Assembly: GCF_022631375.1 (NCBI RefSeq)
Contig: NZ_JALBGC010000004.1
Coordinates: 124,001-188,000, forward strand
Length of the DNA stretch: 64,000 nucleotides
From: Hymenobacter cyanobacteriorum
GTDB taxonomy: Bacteria > Bacteroidota > Bacteroidia > Cytophagales > Hymenobacteraceae
Direction of reading: 5' to 3'
The notes below the pieces were generated by a model. It was not told where the DNA came from, made no database searches, and was given only the letters and a program-made list of their open reading frames with translations. This document shows positions 34,816 to 43,256 of this stretch, piece after piece (the stretch's first letter is position 1; each line of letters starts with the position of its first letter). Both the position numbers and the translations under genes were made by a program.

Positions 34816-35706
34816 ATGCGTCGTTTCCTGTTGCTTACTCCGGTGGCATTGCTGCTGGCAATTGTAGTAGTCGTGCTGGCTACCGAATACGTGGCGGCCC
34901 GCCCCAGCCACCGCGCCAAAGACGTGGCCTACGTGCCCGCCTCGGCTCCCGATTTTGATAAGGAACGCCACCTGCTCGACGTGTATTCGCCCAAAAAGGC
35001 GTCCCCGAATGCGGCGGGCTACCCGGTGGTGCTGTTCATTCACGGCGGCAGCTGGACGAGCGGCAACAAGAACTTCTACAGCTTTGTGGGTCGGCGGCTG
35101 GCCAAGCAGGGCGTAGTAGCCGTGGTGATGAACTACCGCCTCGCGCCCGCCGTGCACGTGCCCGAGCAGGCCGCCGACTGCGCCCGCGCCCTGGCCTGGA
35201 CTGTGGCCAATATCAAAAAATACGCCGGCGACCCGCAACGCGTGTTCGTGATGGGGCACTCGGCCGGCGGCGGCCTGGCGGCCCTGCTGGCTACGGATGA
35301 TGAATTGCTGGCCCGCAACGGCCTGCCGCGAAACCCGGTGCGCGGGGCCATTATGGACGACCCGGCCGGGCTCGACATGTATAACTACCTTAAAGAATCG
35401 AAGTACGAGGGCGATGCCAAGTACAAAATTCCCTTCGGCACCGACCCGGCGGTGTGGAAGGAAGTGTCAGCCATTTACAAGATTAAGCCCAACCTGCCGC
35501 CGTTCATCTTCTACATCGGCGGCGAAACCTACCCGGGCATCAGCGGCAGTTCGGCGCGGTTTCGGGACCGGCTGAAGGCCACCGGGCAGGCCCCGGCCTA
35601 CACCGTGCTGCCCGGCCGGCACCACGTGCCGATGGTGCTGCAGCTCTATTGGCAGCACAACATCATCTACCAGGGCCTGCTGAAGCTGGTGGGGGCTGCC
35701 GGATAA
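34816..35706 (+). CDS. Alpha/beta hydrolase (esterase/lipase, HSL-like)
   Basis: Membrane-anchored or exported serine hydrolase of 296 residues. One N-terminal hydrophobic helix (4-24) precedes an alpha/beta hydrolase fold with oxyanion motif HGGSW (76-80) and nucleophile elbow GHSAGG with Ser149. A late GRHHVP supplies the catalytic His. This pattern is that of the carboxylesterase family related to BD-FAE/hormone-sensitive lipase. The substrate is unknown, but a short-chain ester or carbohydrate ester is likely. The family A1 repeat at 35716 follows its stop. Confidence 0.88.
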   Translation: MRRFLLLTPVALLLAIVVVVLATEYVAARPSHRAKDVAYVPASAPDFDKERHLLDVYSPKKASPNAAGYPVVLFIHGGSWTSGNKNFYSFVGRRLAKQGVVAVVMNYRLAPAVHVPEQAADCARALAWTVANIKKYAGDPQRVFVMGHSAGGGLAALLATDDELLARNGLPRNPVRGAIMDDPAGLDMYNYLKESKYEGDAKYKIPFGTDPAVWKEVSAIYKIKPNLPPFIFYIGGETYPGISGSSARFRDRLKATGQAPAYTVLPGRHHVPMVLQLYWQHNIIYQGLLKLVGAAG

Positions 35707-35715
35707 ACGGGAAAA

Positions 35716-35824
35716 AGAACGTCATGCAGAGCGCAGCGAAGCATCTCGCGTGCTGGCAGTAATCCGTTCGATTGGATTAGTGTTGGCGGGCAAGATGCTT
35801 CGCTGCGCTCAGCATGACGTTCTT
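35716..35824. repeat. Inverted repeat family A1, copy 5
   Basis: Arms AAGAACGTCATGCAGAGCGC and complement. Loop has GTAATCC...GATTGGATTA, a smaller nested inverted repeat. Convergent gap between the esterase and ogt genes. Confidence 0.92.
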
Positions 35825-35835
35825 CTTTCTCTTTC

Positions 35836-36330
35836 TCACCCAAACAGCCCGCCCTGGCGCGTTGGCTGCTCAAATTCCAGCAGCCACTTTTTGCGGTGCA
35901 TGCCGCCGGCGTAGCCCGTCAGGCTGCCATCGGCCCCGATGACGCGGTGGCAGGGCCACACGATGGCCAGCGGGTTCTGGCCGTTGGCCGCACCCACAGC
36001 CCGCACCGATTTCGGATTATTCAGCAGCTTGGCCACGTCGAAGTAGGAGGCGGTGCGGCCGTAGCCGATGCCGGTGAGCGCCTGCCACACCTGCCGCTGG
36101 AAGTCGGTGCCGAAAGTGGGGGCGTAAGTAAGGTTGAACTCCCGCAACTCGCGGTTGAAGTAAGCCTGCAGCTGCTCGTGGGCCGGGCGCAGGCAGGCCG
36201 GGACGTTGCCGGCAGCAGTAGCCTCGGCCGCTTCATCGAGAAACGTGACGGCGCTCAGGCCCGCCTCGGAGCCGGTAAGGGCCAGCGAGCCGAGGGGCGT
36301 GAGCAGCGTGGCAGTGGCGGGATTCGTCAT
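35836..36330 (-). CDS. ogt: Methylated-DNA-[protein]-cysteine S-methyltransferase
   Basis: Suicide DNA repair protein that takes methyl groups from O6-alkylguanine, 164 residues from the ATG at 36330. The acceptor motif PCHRV has reactive Cys127. The helix-turn-helix region (FQRQVWQALTGIGYG with the arginine finger after it) and the NGQNPLAIVWP segment are standard. There is no AdaA-type domain. A TACTTTTG element on the minus strand sits only 6 bases before the start codon, which would give an almost leaderless mRNA. Confidence 0.94.
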   Translation of the reverse strand: MTNPATATLLTPLGSLALTGSEAGLSAVTFLDEAAEATAAGNVPACLRPAHEQLQAYFNRELREFNLTYAPTFGTDFQRQVWQALTGIGYGRTASYFDVAKLLNNPKSVRAVGAANGQNPLAIVWPCHRVIGADGSLTGYAGGMHRKKWLLEFEQPTRQGGLFG

Positions 36331-36340
36331 GTTAGCAAAA

Positions 36341-36451
36341 GTAGAGGCGCAGCATTTTGCGTCTCTTCGCTGAACGACTTGCGAAGAGCGAATACTGTTG
36401 AGCGACAGCCACGCGGCGCGAATAACGAGACGCAAAGTAGTGCGTCTCTAC
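36341..36451. repeat. Inverted repeat family D, overlaps stop codon
   Basis: Arms GTAGAGGCGCAGCATTTTGC (left) and the complement of GTAGAGACGCACTACTTTGC (right). The glycosidase-like gene ends CTG TTG TAG on the minus strand, the TAG being the first bases of the right arm. Confidence 0.88.
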
Positions 36452-37656
36452 AACAGCTCTGGCAACTGGGGCAGCAGCAGCCGGCGGCGAGGAGCCTTGG
36501 CCGCGCTCACCACGGCCTGGGCCTGCAGCAGGGCTTCGGCGCTGGGCTGGTGCAGCACGCGAGCCGGGCCGGGCTGCGAAAGGTCGGCATCCCAGAGGCC
36601 GGACTGGTGCCATTGGTCGGTATGGTCCCAGTCGGGGCGGTCGATGAGCGGGTAGATGCACACGCCCTGCAGGGGCAGGCCCTTGCGCAGTACCTGGGCG
36701 CACTCGTCGGCAATCATGCGCCACCAGAGGGGGCGGTCCACGCCGGGGTGGCTGGTTTCGGTAATAGCGAAGGGGCGGCCGTAGCGCTGGTAAGCCTTGC
36801 GCAGCAGCTTGTGCAGCGGCACCCAGCGCGGGTCCATCACGGTGTCGTTCCAGCCCAGCTTCTGGTAGGGGTGGAGCTGCCACTGGTTGTCGTAGTAGTA
36901 GTTGAAGCCCACGATGTCGAGCAGCTCGGGGCTGCCGCCGAGCTCGGGGCACAGCCGGCCGCAGAGGATATCGGTGGCCTGGAACTGGTTGTGGTGCGCC
37001 TCGCGGGCCTCGCGGCGGTGCTGGGGCCAGGCGTTGGGCGGCGGGCTGATGCTGATGAGCGGCTCGGTGGTGAGCAGGCGGATGCTGGGGTCGGCCTCGC
37101 GCAGGGCGTAGCTGCCCTCAATGTAGGCGCGCATCAGGCCGTACTTCACGCGCCAGCCCTGGCCGTGGCAGTAGGGGGCGGTGCCGTTGGCATCGCCGCC
37201 CAGCCACGAAATGAAGCTCACCTCGTTGATGGGCGTGACGATGAGAACGTCGTCGGGCCGCTGCGAGCGGTAGAAATCCACGAAAGCGCGGCAGAGCGCG
37301 GCAAAGCGCCGGGCAAACATGGGGTGCAGCGGCGTGAGGTCATCGGGGTAGCCGAAGTGGCACAGGTCCCAGATTTGCTGCACGCCGTGGCGCTGGCCGG
37401 CGTCCAGCATCAGTTGCACGGTGCTGAAATCGTAGTGGTAGGGCGTTTTCTCAATCATCGCCCAGCGAATGCCCTCGCGCACGGTTCCAATATTGAACGG
37501 CTTTTGGGCGGCGTAGTCTTCGTCAATCAGCTGCAGGTGGCCGGTGAGGGGCAGAAAATCGACGCGGTTGCCGAAGGCGTTGAGCTGGTCGGTGCATTCG
37601 TAGCCGCCCCACCAAAAGGACTTGAAGGGGCTGGTTTCGGGGGAAAAGTTGGCCAT
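36448..37656 (-). CDS. Glycoside hydrolase family 1-like protein
   Basis: Beta-glycosidase-like TIM-barrel protein, 402 residues. Signs of clan A/family 1 are the acid/base-like Glu145 in TPINEVSF and the nucleophile-like Glu300 in FAITETSH, with FWWGGYECT at the N-terminus. It is shorter than true family 1 enzymes (about 450) and belongs to a divergent group often fused to or near sugar-nucleotide enzymes; whether it hydrolyses sugars is unproven. Its TAG stop is created by the arm of the inverted repeat at 36341-36451. Confidence 0.8.
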   Translation of the reverse strand: MANFSPETSPFKSFWWGGYECTDQLNAFGNRVDFLPLTGHLQLIDEDYAAQKPFNIGTVREGIRWAMIEKTPYHYDFSTVQLMLDAGQRHGVQQIWDLCHFGYPDDLTPLHPMFARRFAALCRAFVDFYRSQRPDDVLIVTPINEVSFISWLGGDANGTAPYCHGQGWRVKYGLMRAYIEGSYALREADPSIRLLTTEPLISISPPPNAWPQHRREAREAHHNQFQATDILCGRLCPELGGSPELLDIVGFNYYYDNQWQLHPYQKLGWNDTVMDPRWVPLHKLLRKAYQRYGRPFAITETSHPGVDRPLWWRMIADECAQVLRKGLPLQGVCIYPLIDRPDWDHTDQWHQSGLWDADLSQPGPARVLHQPSAEALLQAQAVVSAAKAPRRRLLLPQLPELL

Positions 37657-37776
37657 AGCAGGAAGGTCGTAGGAGTGCGAATGCCCGCGCCGGCTGGTGA
37701 GGCCGACGCGGGCAAGGTATAGCTTAAACCGAAAAAAGGCAGCTGAGGTTAAGGTTGAGCTTCGCAGAACGTCACC

Positions 37777-37884
37777 AGAACGTCATGCAGAGCGCAGCGA
37801 AGCATCTTGCGTGCCACCACTAACCAATGAAGATTGAGTTACTGCCACACGCGAGATGCTTCGCTGCGCTCTGCATGACGTTCT
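37777..37884. repeat. Inverted repeat family A1, copy 6
   Basis: Arms AGAACGTCATGCAGAGCGCA and complement, in the 245-base gap before the glycosidase-like gene start and after CDF copy 1. No other feature is seen in that gap. Confidence 0.92.
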
Positions 37885-37901
37885 ATTTTGTAGGGCATGC
37901 A

Positions 37902-38831
37902 CTATTTCTCTGCTGCCGGCACCAGGTTCTTCGCCTCGATGAAAATGCGCTGCACCTCGGGGTGCTCCCGGCGGATGGCATCCTGCAGCTCCTCCACGGC
38001 CGCGGCCACCTGGTTTGAGCTCAGGTTGTCGGCAAAGTCCACGTCGAGGGCCATGATGACATCGTTCGGGCCGAGGTACATGGTGAGGGGCGAGCGGATT
38101 TCGCGCACCTGCGGCTGGTCGCGGGCAATGCGTTCGAGGTTGGCCAGGGTGGGCGCATCCACGCCCGCGCCCACCAGCAGGCCCTTGGTGCGGCCCACCA
38201 GAAAAATGGCCACCAGCATCAGCAGTAGGCCAATGGCAATGGAAGCGCCCCCGTCGAAGTACGGATTGTTCAGCAAATGGCCCAAAAACACGCCCAGGCC
38301 GGCAATGGCCAGGCCAACGAGCGCGGCTAGGTTTTCCATCACGGAGGCAAACACGGCCGGGTCGCGGCTGGTGCGCAGCATCTTCACGAAGCCGATGTTG
38401 CCCGTCGACTGGGCCAGCAGGGCCTTCACGGAGAGGTAAAACGCAATGCCCTCGAACAGAAACGACAGGCCCAGCACCACGTAGTTCCAGCCCGCGTCTT
38501 CAATGGGCTCGGGGTGCTGAATGTGCTTGATGCCCTCATAGAACGACATGCCGCCGCCAATGGCAAAAATGAGCACGGCCACAATCAGGCCCCAGAAATA
38601 CAGTTCCTTGCTGTGGCCGAAGGGGTGCTCGGCATCGGGTGGGCGCTGGCTTTGGGCGGTGCCGTAGAGCAGCAAGCCGCTGTTGCCGGTATCCACGAGC
38701 GAGTGGATGCCCTCCGAGAGCATGGCCGACGAGCCGGTGAAATACGCCGCCACAAACTTGCTGATGGCAATGGCGATGTTGGCGGCAATGCCGCCGTAGA
38801 GGGAAAGTTTGGAAGCGTTAGCGTTGGCCAT
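37902..38831 (-). CDS. Cation diffusion facilitator transporter, copy 1
   Basis: Proton-coupled divalent metal exporter of the CDF family, 309 residues from the ATG at 38831; the longer frame runs into a repeat. Six membrane helices are predicted. The TM2 metal site is His43 and Asp47 (SEGIHSLVDTGN), and TM5 has GHLLNNPYFDGG. A cytoplasmic ferredoxin-like domain (DVIMALDVDFADNL) forms the C-terminus. The motif pattern is closer to SLC30A9-like proteins than to zinc exporter YiiP. It is the leftmost of three tandem paralogues. Confidence 0.92.
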   Translation of the reverse strand: MANANASKLSLYGGIAANIAIAISKFVAAYFTGSSAMLSEGIHSLVDTGNSGLLLYGTAQSQRPPDAEHPFGHSKELYFWGLIVAVLIFAIGGGMSFYEGIKHIQHPEPIEDAGWNYVVLGLSFLFEGIAFYLSVKALLAQSTGNIGFVKMLRTSRDPAVFASVMENLAALVGLAIAGLGVFLGHLLNNPYFDGGASIAIGLLLMLVAIFLVGRTKGLLVGAGVDAPTLANLERIARDQPQVREIRSPLTMYLGPNDVIMALDVDFADNLSSNQVAAAVEELQDAIRREHPEVQRIFIEAKNLVPAAEK

Positions 38832-38876
38832 GCGGCGGGGGTAGGATTGTGTACTATCGGTCGTAAAGAATTCAAA

Positions 38877-38987
38877 GAACGTCATGCAGAGCGCAGCGAA
38901 GCATCTCGCTTGTGGTGGTAATCCAATCGCAAGGGAGAGAATTACTGCCACACGCAAGATGCTTCGCTGCGCTCTGCATGACGTTCT
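38877..38987. repeat. Inverted repeat family A1, copy 7
   Basis: Same arms as copy 6. Fills the gap between CDF copies 1 and 2. Loop contains GGTAATCCAATCGC and AATTACTGCC. Confidence 0.92.
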
Positions 38988-38996
38988 GGTATCGGT

Positions 38997-39926
38997 CTAT
39001 GCTGCTGTGGGCCGGCTCGACAGCGACTTGGCTTCCACGAAAATCCGTTTCATTTCCGGGTATTTGGCCCGGATGTCGTCCTGGATTTTATCGATGGCCA
39101 GCTCTATCTCATTGGCCGACAGCTTCGACGAAAACTCCACGTCGAGGGCCAGAATGACGTCGGCCGGGCCGAGGTAGGAGGTGAGCGGCGGGCCCAGCTG
39201 CTCGATGTTGGGCTGGGATTTCACGATTTTCTCGATGTCGTCGATGGTTTCGTCGTCGACGCCGGTGCCCACCAGCAGGCGCTTGGTTTTGTAGATGAGA
39301 AACAGGGCCACGCACACCAGCAGCAGGCCAATGGCAATGGAAGCCGAGCCGTCGAGGTAGGGGTTGTTCAGCAAGTGGCCGAAATACACGCCCAGCAGCG
39401 CAATGGTCAGGCCCAGCAGGGCGGCCAGGTCTTCGAGCAGAATGGCGAATACTGACGGGTCTTTGCTGCGGCGCAGGGTTTCCCAGAAGCCCGTGTCGCC
39501 CCGGTCGGCATTGAAGGCTTTGAAAGCCAGGAAGCAGGAAATGCCCTCGAACACCAGCGACAGGCCCAGCACCACGTAGTTCCAGGTGGGGTCGGTGATG
39601 GGCGCGGGGTGCTTGAGGTGTTCGATGCCTTCGTAGAACGACATGCCGCCGCCCACCGAAAACACCAGAATGGCCACAATCAGGGCCCAGAAATACAGCT
39701 CCTTGCTGCGGCCGAAGGGGTGGCGGGCATCGGCCGGCTTCCCAGCCTGGTGCACGCCGTAGAGAATAAGGATGCCGTTGCCGCTGTCGACGAGCGAGTG
39801 GATGCCCTCCGAGAGCATGGCCGACGAGCCGGTGAAATACGCCGCCACAAACTTGCTGATGGCAATGGCGACGTTGGCCGCGATGGCCCCGTAAATGGCA
39901 AACTTGGAACTGTTGGGCGAACTCAT
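38997..39926 (-). CDS. Cation diffusion facilitator transporter, copy 2
   Basis: Middle member of the three-gene CDF array, 309 residues, strongly similar to copy 1 along its length (KFVAAYFTGSSAMLSEGIHS is identical). His43 and Asp47 are kept, as is GHLLNNPYLDGSAS in TM5. The C-terminal domain differs more (DDIEKIVKSQPNIEQLG) and contains a VLALDVEFSSKL strand. A family A1 repeat lies between copies 1 and 2, and a family B repeat between copies 2 and 3, so the array is unlikely to be one simple operon. Confidence 0.92.
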   Translation of the reverse strand: MSSPNSSKFAIYGAIAANVAIAISKFVAAYFTGSSAMLSEGIHSLVDSGNGILILYGVHQAGKPADARHPFGRSKELYFWALIVAILVFSVGGGMSFYEGIEHLKHPAPITDPTWNYVVLGLSLVFEGISCFLAFKAFNADRGDTGFWETLRRSKDPSVFAILLEDLAALLGLTIALLGVYFGHLLNNPYLDGSASIAIGLLLVCVALFLIYKTKRLLVGTGVDDETIDDIEKIVKSQPNIEQLGPPLTSYLGPADVILALDVEFSSKLSANEIELAIDKIQDDIRAKYPEMKRIFVEAKSLSSRPTAA

Positions 39927-39965
39927 GGCGGGGCTTTACGCGGGAGGCTGGGGAGGTGTTGGAAA

Positions 39966-40027
39966 GTAGCGCAGACTTTGTGGCCCGCGAATGGATGAAA
40001 CGCAGCGCGGCCTACAAAGTCCGCGCG
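39966..40027. repeat. Inverted repeat family B, copy 2, encodes gene end
   Basis: Arms related to TAGCGCAGACTTTGTGGCCC. On the minus strand the right arm reads GCG CGG ACT TTG TAG, the last codons and stop of CDF copy 3. Confidence 0.88.
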
Positions 40028-40959
40028 GCATTTCCAGCCCTTTCCGCATGCCCGACGAGCGACGAAGCTTCGATAAAAATCTGCCGGAACTCGGGGTACC
40101 GGGCTTTAACGGCCGTTTGCAGGCGCTGCACGGCTTCCTCCACTTCCACGGCCGTGAGGTGGTCGTGGAAGGCAATGTCGAGGGCCAGAATGCCGTCGGC
40201 GGGGCCGAGGTACATCGTGAGCGGGGCGCGCAGCTGGCTCACGGCGGCATCCTGGCGGGCCAGGGTTTCCAGGTTGCGCAGCACCTCGGGGCTGGCGCCT
40301 TCGCCCACCAGCAGGCCCTTCGATTCCTTCAGCATGAACACGGCCATGCCTACCAGCAGCGCCCCAATGGTCATAGAGGCGGCGCCGTCGAAGTACAGAT
40401 TATTGAGCAAATGCCCGAAGAAAATGCCGGCCAGCGCAATGACGAGGCCCACCAGCGCGGCCAGGTCTTCGAGCAGAATGGCGAACACGGCCGGGTCGCG
40501 GCTGGTGCGCAGGGCCTGCCAGAAGCCCTGCTCGCCCTGCGTTTTGCGGAACTCGCGGTAGGCCAGCGTGCAGGCCACGCCCTCGAACACGATGGCCAGC
40601 CCGAGCACCCAGTAGTTCCACGTCGGGTCGGTGAGCGGGGCGGGGTTGCGGATGTACTGGTAGCCTTTGTAGAGCGACATGCCGCCGCCCACGGCAAAGA
40701 TTAAAACCGCCACAATCACCGTCCAGAAGTAGATTTCCTTGCTGTAGCCGAAGGGATGGCGGGCATCGGCGGGCCGGGCGCTGCGGTTCATGCCCAGCAG
40801 AATGAGCAAGCCGTTGCCGCTGTCGACGAGCGAATGAATGCCTTCCGACATCATGGCCGCGCTGCCGGTGAAGCCCGCCGCCACAAACTTGGAAACGGCA
40901 ATGGCCAGGTTGGCCCCAATGGCCCCGTACACGACAATTTTAGAAGAGCTGCCCGCCAT
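40012..40959 (-). CDS. Cation diffusion facilitator transporter, copy 3
   Basis: Third CDF paralogue, 315 residues from the ATG at 40959. His42 and Asp46 form the TM2 site; TM5 has GHLLNNLYFDGAAS. It is the most diverged of the three. The last five residues (AARTL) and the TAG stop are encoded by the family B inverted repeat at 39966-40027, so the repeat has become the end of the gene. The gene is divergent from the APC permease. Confidence 0.92.
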   Translation of the reverse strand: MAGSSSKIVVYGAIGANLAIAVSKFVAAGFTGSAAMMSEGIHSLVDSGNGLLILLGMNRSARPADARHPFGYSKEIYFWTVIVAVLIFAVGGGMSLYKGYQYIRNPAPLTDPTWNYWVLGLAIVFEGVACTLAYREFRKTQGEQGFWQALRTSRDPAVFAILLEDLAALVGLVIALAGIFFGHLLNNLYFDGAASMTIGALLVGMAVFMLKESKGLLVGEGASPEVLRNLETLARQDAAVSQLRAPLTMYLGPADGILALDIAFHDHLTAVEVEEAVQRLQTAVKARYPEFRQIFIEASSLVGHAERAGNAARTL

Positions 40960-41030
40960 GAAAAGTTGATGAAGGTTCGATGAATTACTGGTCGGGCTTA
41001 CGGGGCCGTAGCGGCAGGGTTGGTGAGATG

Positions 41031-41094
41031 TAGCGCAGACTTTGTAGTCCGCGAGTCCGGCCGTTATCCGGCGCGGACTAAAAGTCCGCGCTAC
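41031..41094. repeat. Inverted repeat family B, copy 3
   Basis: Arms TAGCGCAGACTTTGTAGTCC and near-complement. Occupies the divergent gap between CDF copy 3 and the APC permease, 11 bases before the permease start. Confidence 0.9.
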
Positions 41095-41104
41095 TTTCGC
41101 CCCC

Positions 41105-42505
41105 ATGTCCGCACCTACTTTGCAGCGCCGCCTCGGCCTGGTTCAAGCCACCGCGCTAAATATGATTGACATGGTGGGCATTGGCCCCTTTGTCACCCTG
41201 CCGCTCGTGATGGGCTTCATGGGGCCGAATTTCCTGCTGGCCTGGCTGGTGGGCGCGGCCCTGGCCTCGGTCGATGGCCTCATCTGGAGCGAGCTGGGCG
41301 CGGCCTACCCCGAAGCCGGCGGCAGCTACCGCTTCCTCAAGCTGGCCTACGGCGAGCAGAAGTGGGGCCGCTACATGTCGTTTCTCTACGTGTGGCAAAC
41401 GCTCATTCAGTCGCCGCTGGTACTGGCCTCGGGGGCCATTGGCTTCGCCCAATACTTCGGCTACCTCGTGCCGATGACCGAGTGGTGGCAGCCCAAAGCC
41501 GTGGCCGGCGCCGTGGTGCTGCTGCTGATTGTACTGCTCTACCGCCGCATCGAGGACATTGGCAAGCTGGGCGTGGCCCTGTGGGTGGGCGTGCTGAGCC
41601 TGATGGGCTGGCTGATTTTCGGCGGCGTCACGCACCCCAACCACCACGTCGATATTTTCCCGAGCGGCGGGTTCTCGGCCTTGCCGGGACTGCTCATTTC
41701 GGCCGCTATGGGCCAGGCGGCCGTCAAAACCATCTATTCCTACCTCGGCTACTACAACGTGTGCCACCTCGGCGCCGAAATCAAAGGCCCGGAAAAGGTA
41801 ATTCCGCGCAGCATTTTTCTGAGCATTCTGGGCATCGCGGCGCTGTACCTGCTGCTGAACTGGAGCGTGGGCACGGTCATCGGCTGGCAGGAAGTACAGA
41901 GCTGGCAGGCCAGCGCCGGCGACAAGTCGCAGTTCATCATCAGCGTGTTTATGGAGCGGCTCTACGGGCCCACGGCGGCTACCATTGCCACGGCCATGGT
42001 GCTGCTGGTGGCGTTTGCCTCGCTGTTTGCGGTGCTGCTGGGCTACTCGCGCATTCCCTACGCGGCGGCGGCCGACGGCGAGTTTCTGCCCATCTTCGGC
42101 AAGCTGCACCCCACCAAGCAGTTCCCGTACGTGTCGCTGCTGCTGCTGGGCGGCGTGGGCTTCGTGTTCAGCCTGCTGTTCCGGCTGGGCGAGGTGATTT
42201 CGGCCATCTTGGCCATGCGCATTCTGGTGCAGTTCGTGGGCCAGGCCGTGGGCCTGATGCTGCTGCGGAAGCGGCGCGGCACCAGCGCGCTGCCCTTCAA
42301 AATGCCGCTCTACCCGCTGCCCGTCATTCTGGCCATCATCGTGTGGCTGTTCGTGTTCGTGGGCATTGCGCCGGCCGAGGTGACGTGGGGCGGCGTACAC
42401 TTCAAACTGTATTTCCAGGTAGCCGCGCTGGGCATGATGGCGCTGGGCACCGGCGCTTTCCTGCTCTGGAGCCGAAGCCAGAAACGCTGGCCGTTTGGGC
42501 TGTAG
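41105..42505 (+). CDS. APC family amino acid permease
   Basis: Inner-membrane amino acid or amine transporter with about 12 helices, 466 residues. The N-terminus has the APC signature (ATALNMIDMVGIGPFVTLPL) with the unwound TM1 GIG motif, and SELGAAYPEAGGSYRFLK in TM3. The internal EIKGPEKVIPRSIFLS loop is typical. The substrate cannot be set from sequence. The start codon is 11 bases from the end of the family B repeat at 41031-41094. Confidence 0.92.
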   Translation: MSAPTLQRRLGLVQATALNMIDMVGIGPFVTLPLVMGFMGPNFLLAWLVGAALASVDGLIWSELGAAYPEAGGSYRFLKLAYGEQKWGRYMSFLYVWQTLIQSPLVLASGAIGFAQYFGYLVPMTEWWQPKAVAGAVVLLLIVLLYRRIEDIGKLGVALWVGVLSLMGWLIFGGVTHPNHHVDIFPSGGFSALPGLLISAAMGQAAVKTIYSYLGYYNVCHLGAEIKGPEKVIPRSIFLSILGIAALYLLLNWSVGTVIGWQEVQSWQASAGDKSQFIISVFMERLYGPTAATIATAMVLLVAFASLFAVLLGYSRIPYAAAADGEFLPIFGKLHPTKQFPYVSLLLLGGVGFVFSLLFRLGEVISAILAMRILVQFVGQAVGLMLLRKRRGTSALPFKMPLYPLPVILAIIVWLFVFVGIAPAEVTWGGVHFKLYFQVAALGMMALGTGAFLLWSRSQKRWPFGL

Positions 42506-42536
42506 CAGCTAATTAACAGCTGAAAAACGCCCCACA

Positions 42537-43256
42537 CTAGCCCAGCCACCACCCCAGCCCGCCTGCCAGCAGCGCGCCGGTCAGGGTATTGATGAAATTC
42601 ACCGCATTGTTGCTCAGCCACCCGCGCCGCTCCAGCGTCGCGCCCAGCACCGAATCCATCAGGTTGCCGGCCGTGCCCGCCACCAGCAGCCAGCCAAAGG
42701 TTCCGTTCCAGCCGAAGCTACTACAATAGGCCGCCGCCAGCACCGCCGAGCCCGCCAGCCCCAGCGCCGTGCCTTCCAGGCTTACCACGCCATTAAGGCC
42801 GCGCGCATCGGGCCGCAGCGTGAGGATATTGTAGTAGCGCCGCCCGTACACATTGCCCAGCTCGGACGAAAGCGTGTCGGCCGTGGCGGCGGCGAAGCTG
42901 CCAGCCAGCATCAGGCCGGCCAGCGGTGCGGCGGGCGGGTATTGCCAGGCCAGTAAGCCCAGCAGGCCGGCCACACCGGCATTGGCCACCACCTGGCCGG
43001 CCGTGCGGCGGCCCTTGTTTTCCTCGGCCAGGCCGAGGCGGCGCTTGTCGGCCACGCGCCAGCCGGAGGCGGCCGTGCCCAATGCGAAAAACAGCGCCAG
43101 CAGTGCCAAGCCGGCAAAGCCACTGCCGAGGTAAATCAACAGGCCCAGCACGCCGCCAGTGCAGGCAGCAGCCATAGTCAGCTTGCCGGCCCGTACGCTG
43201 TAGAACATGCCCGCCCCCAGCAGAAGAACCACCAGACCGAACCGAATCAATTCCAT
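42537..43256 (-). CDS. DUF92 family membrane protein
   Basis: Integral membrane protein of 239 residues with six or seven helices. Conserved DUF92 motifs are present: RTAGQVVANAGVAGLLG, AATADTLSSELG, GLNGVVSLEGTALG and a late NLMDSVLGATLERRG. The family includes plant VTE6 (phytyl-phosphate kinase) and TMEM19, so a CTP-dependent polyprenol or lipid kinase role is possible but unproven here. The ATG overlaps the upstream GNAT stop by one base (TAATG), implying translational coupling. Confidence 0.9.
   Translation of the reverse strand: MELIRFGLVVLLLGAGMFYSVRAGKLTMAAACTGGVLGLLIYLGSGFAGLALLALFFALGTAASGWRVADKRRLGLAEENKGRRTAGQVVANAGVAGLLGLLAWQYPPAAPLAGLMLAGSFAAATADTLSSELGNVYGRRYYNILTLRPDARGLNGVVSLEGTALGLAGSAVLAAAYCSSFGWNGTFGWLLVAGTAGNLMDSVLGATLERRGWLSNNAVNFINTLTGALLAGGLGWWLG

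Noticed and set aside
35896..37722. 608-codon open frame on the plus strand
   Set aside because: Runs antisense through two real genes (ogt and the glycosidase-like gene) and a repeat, which no real gene would do.
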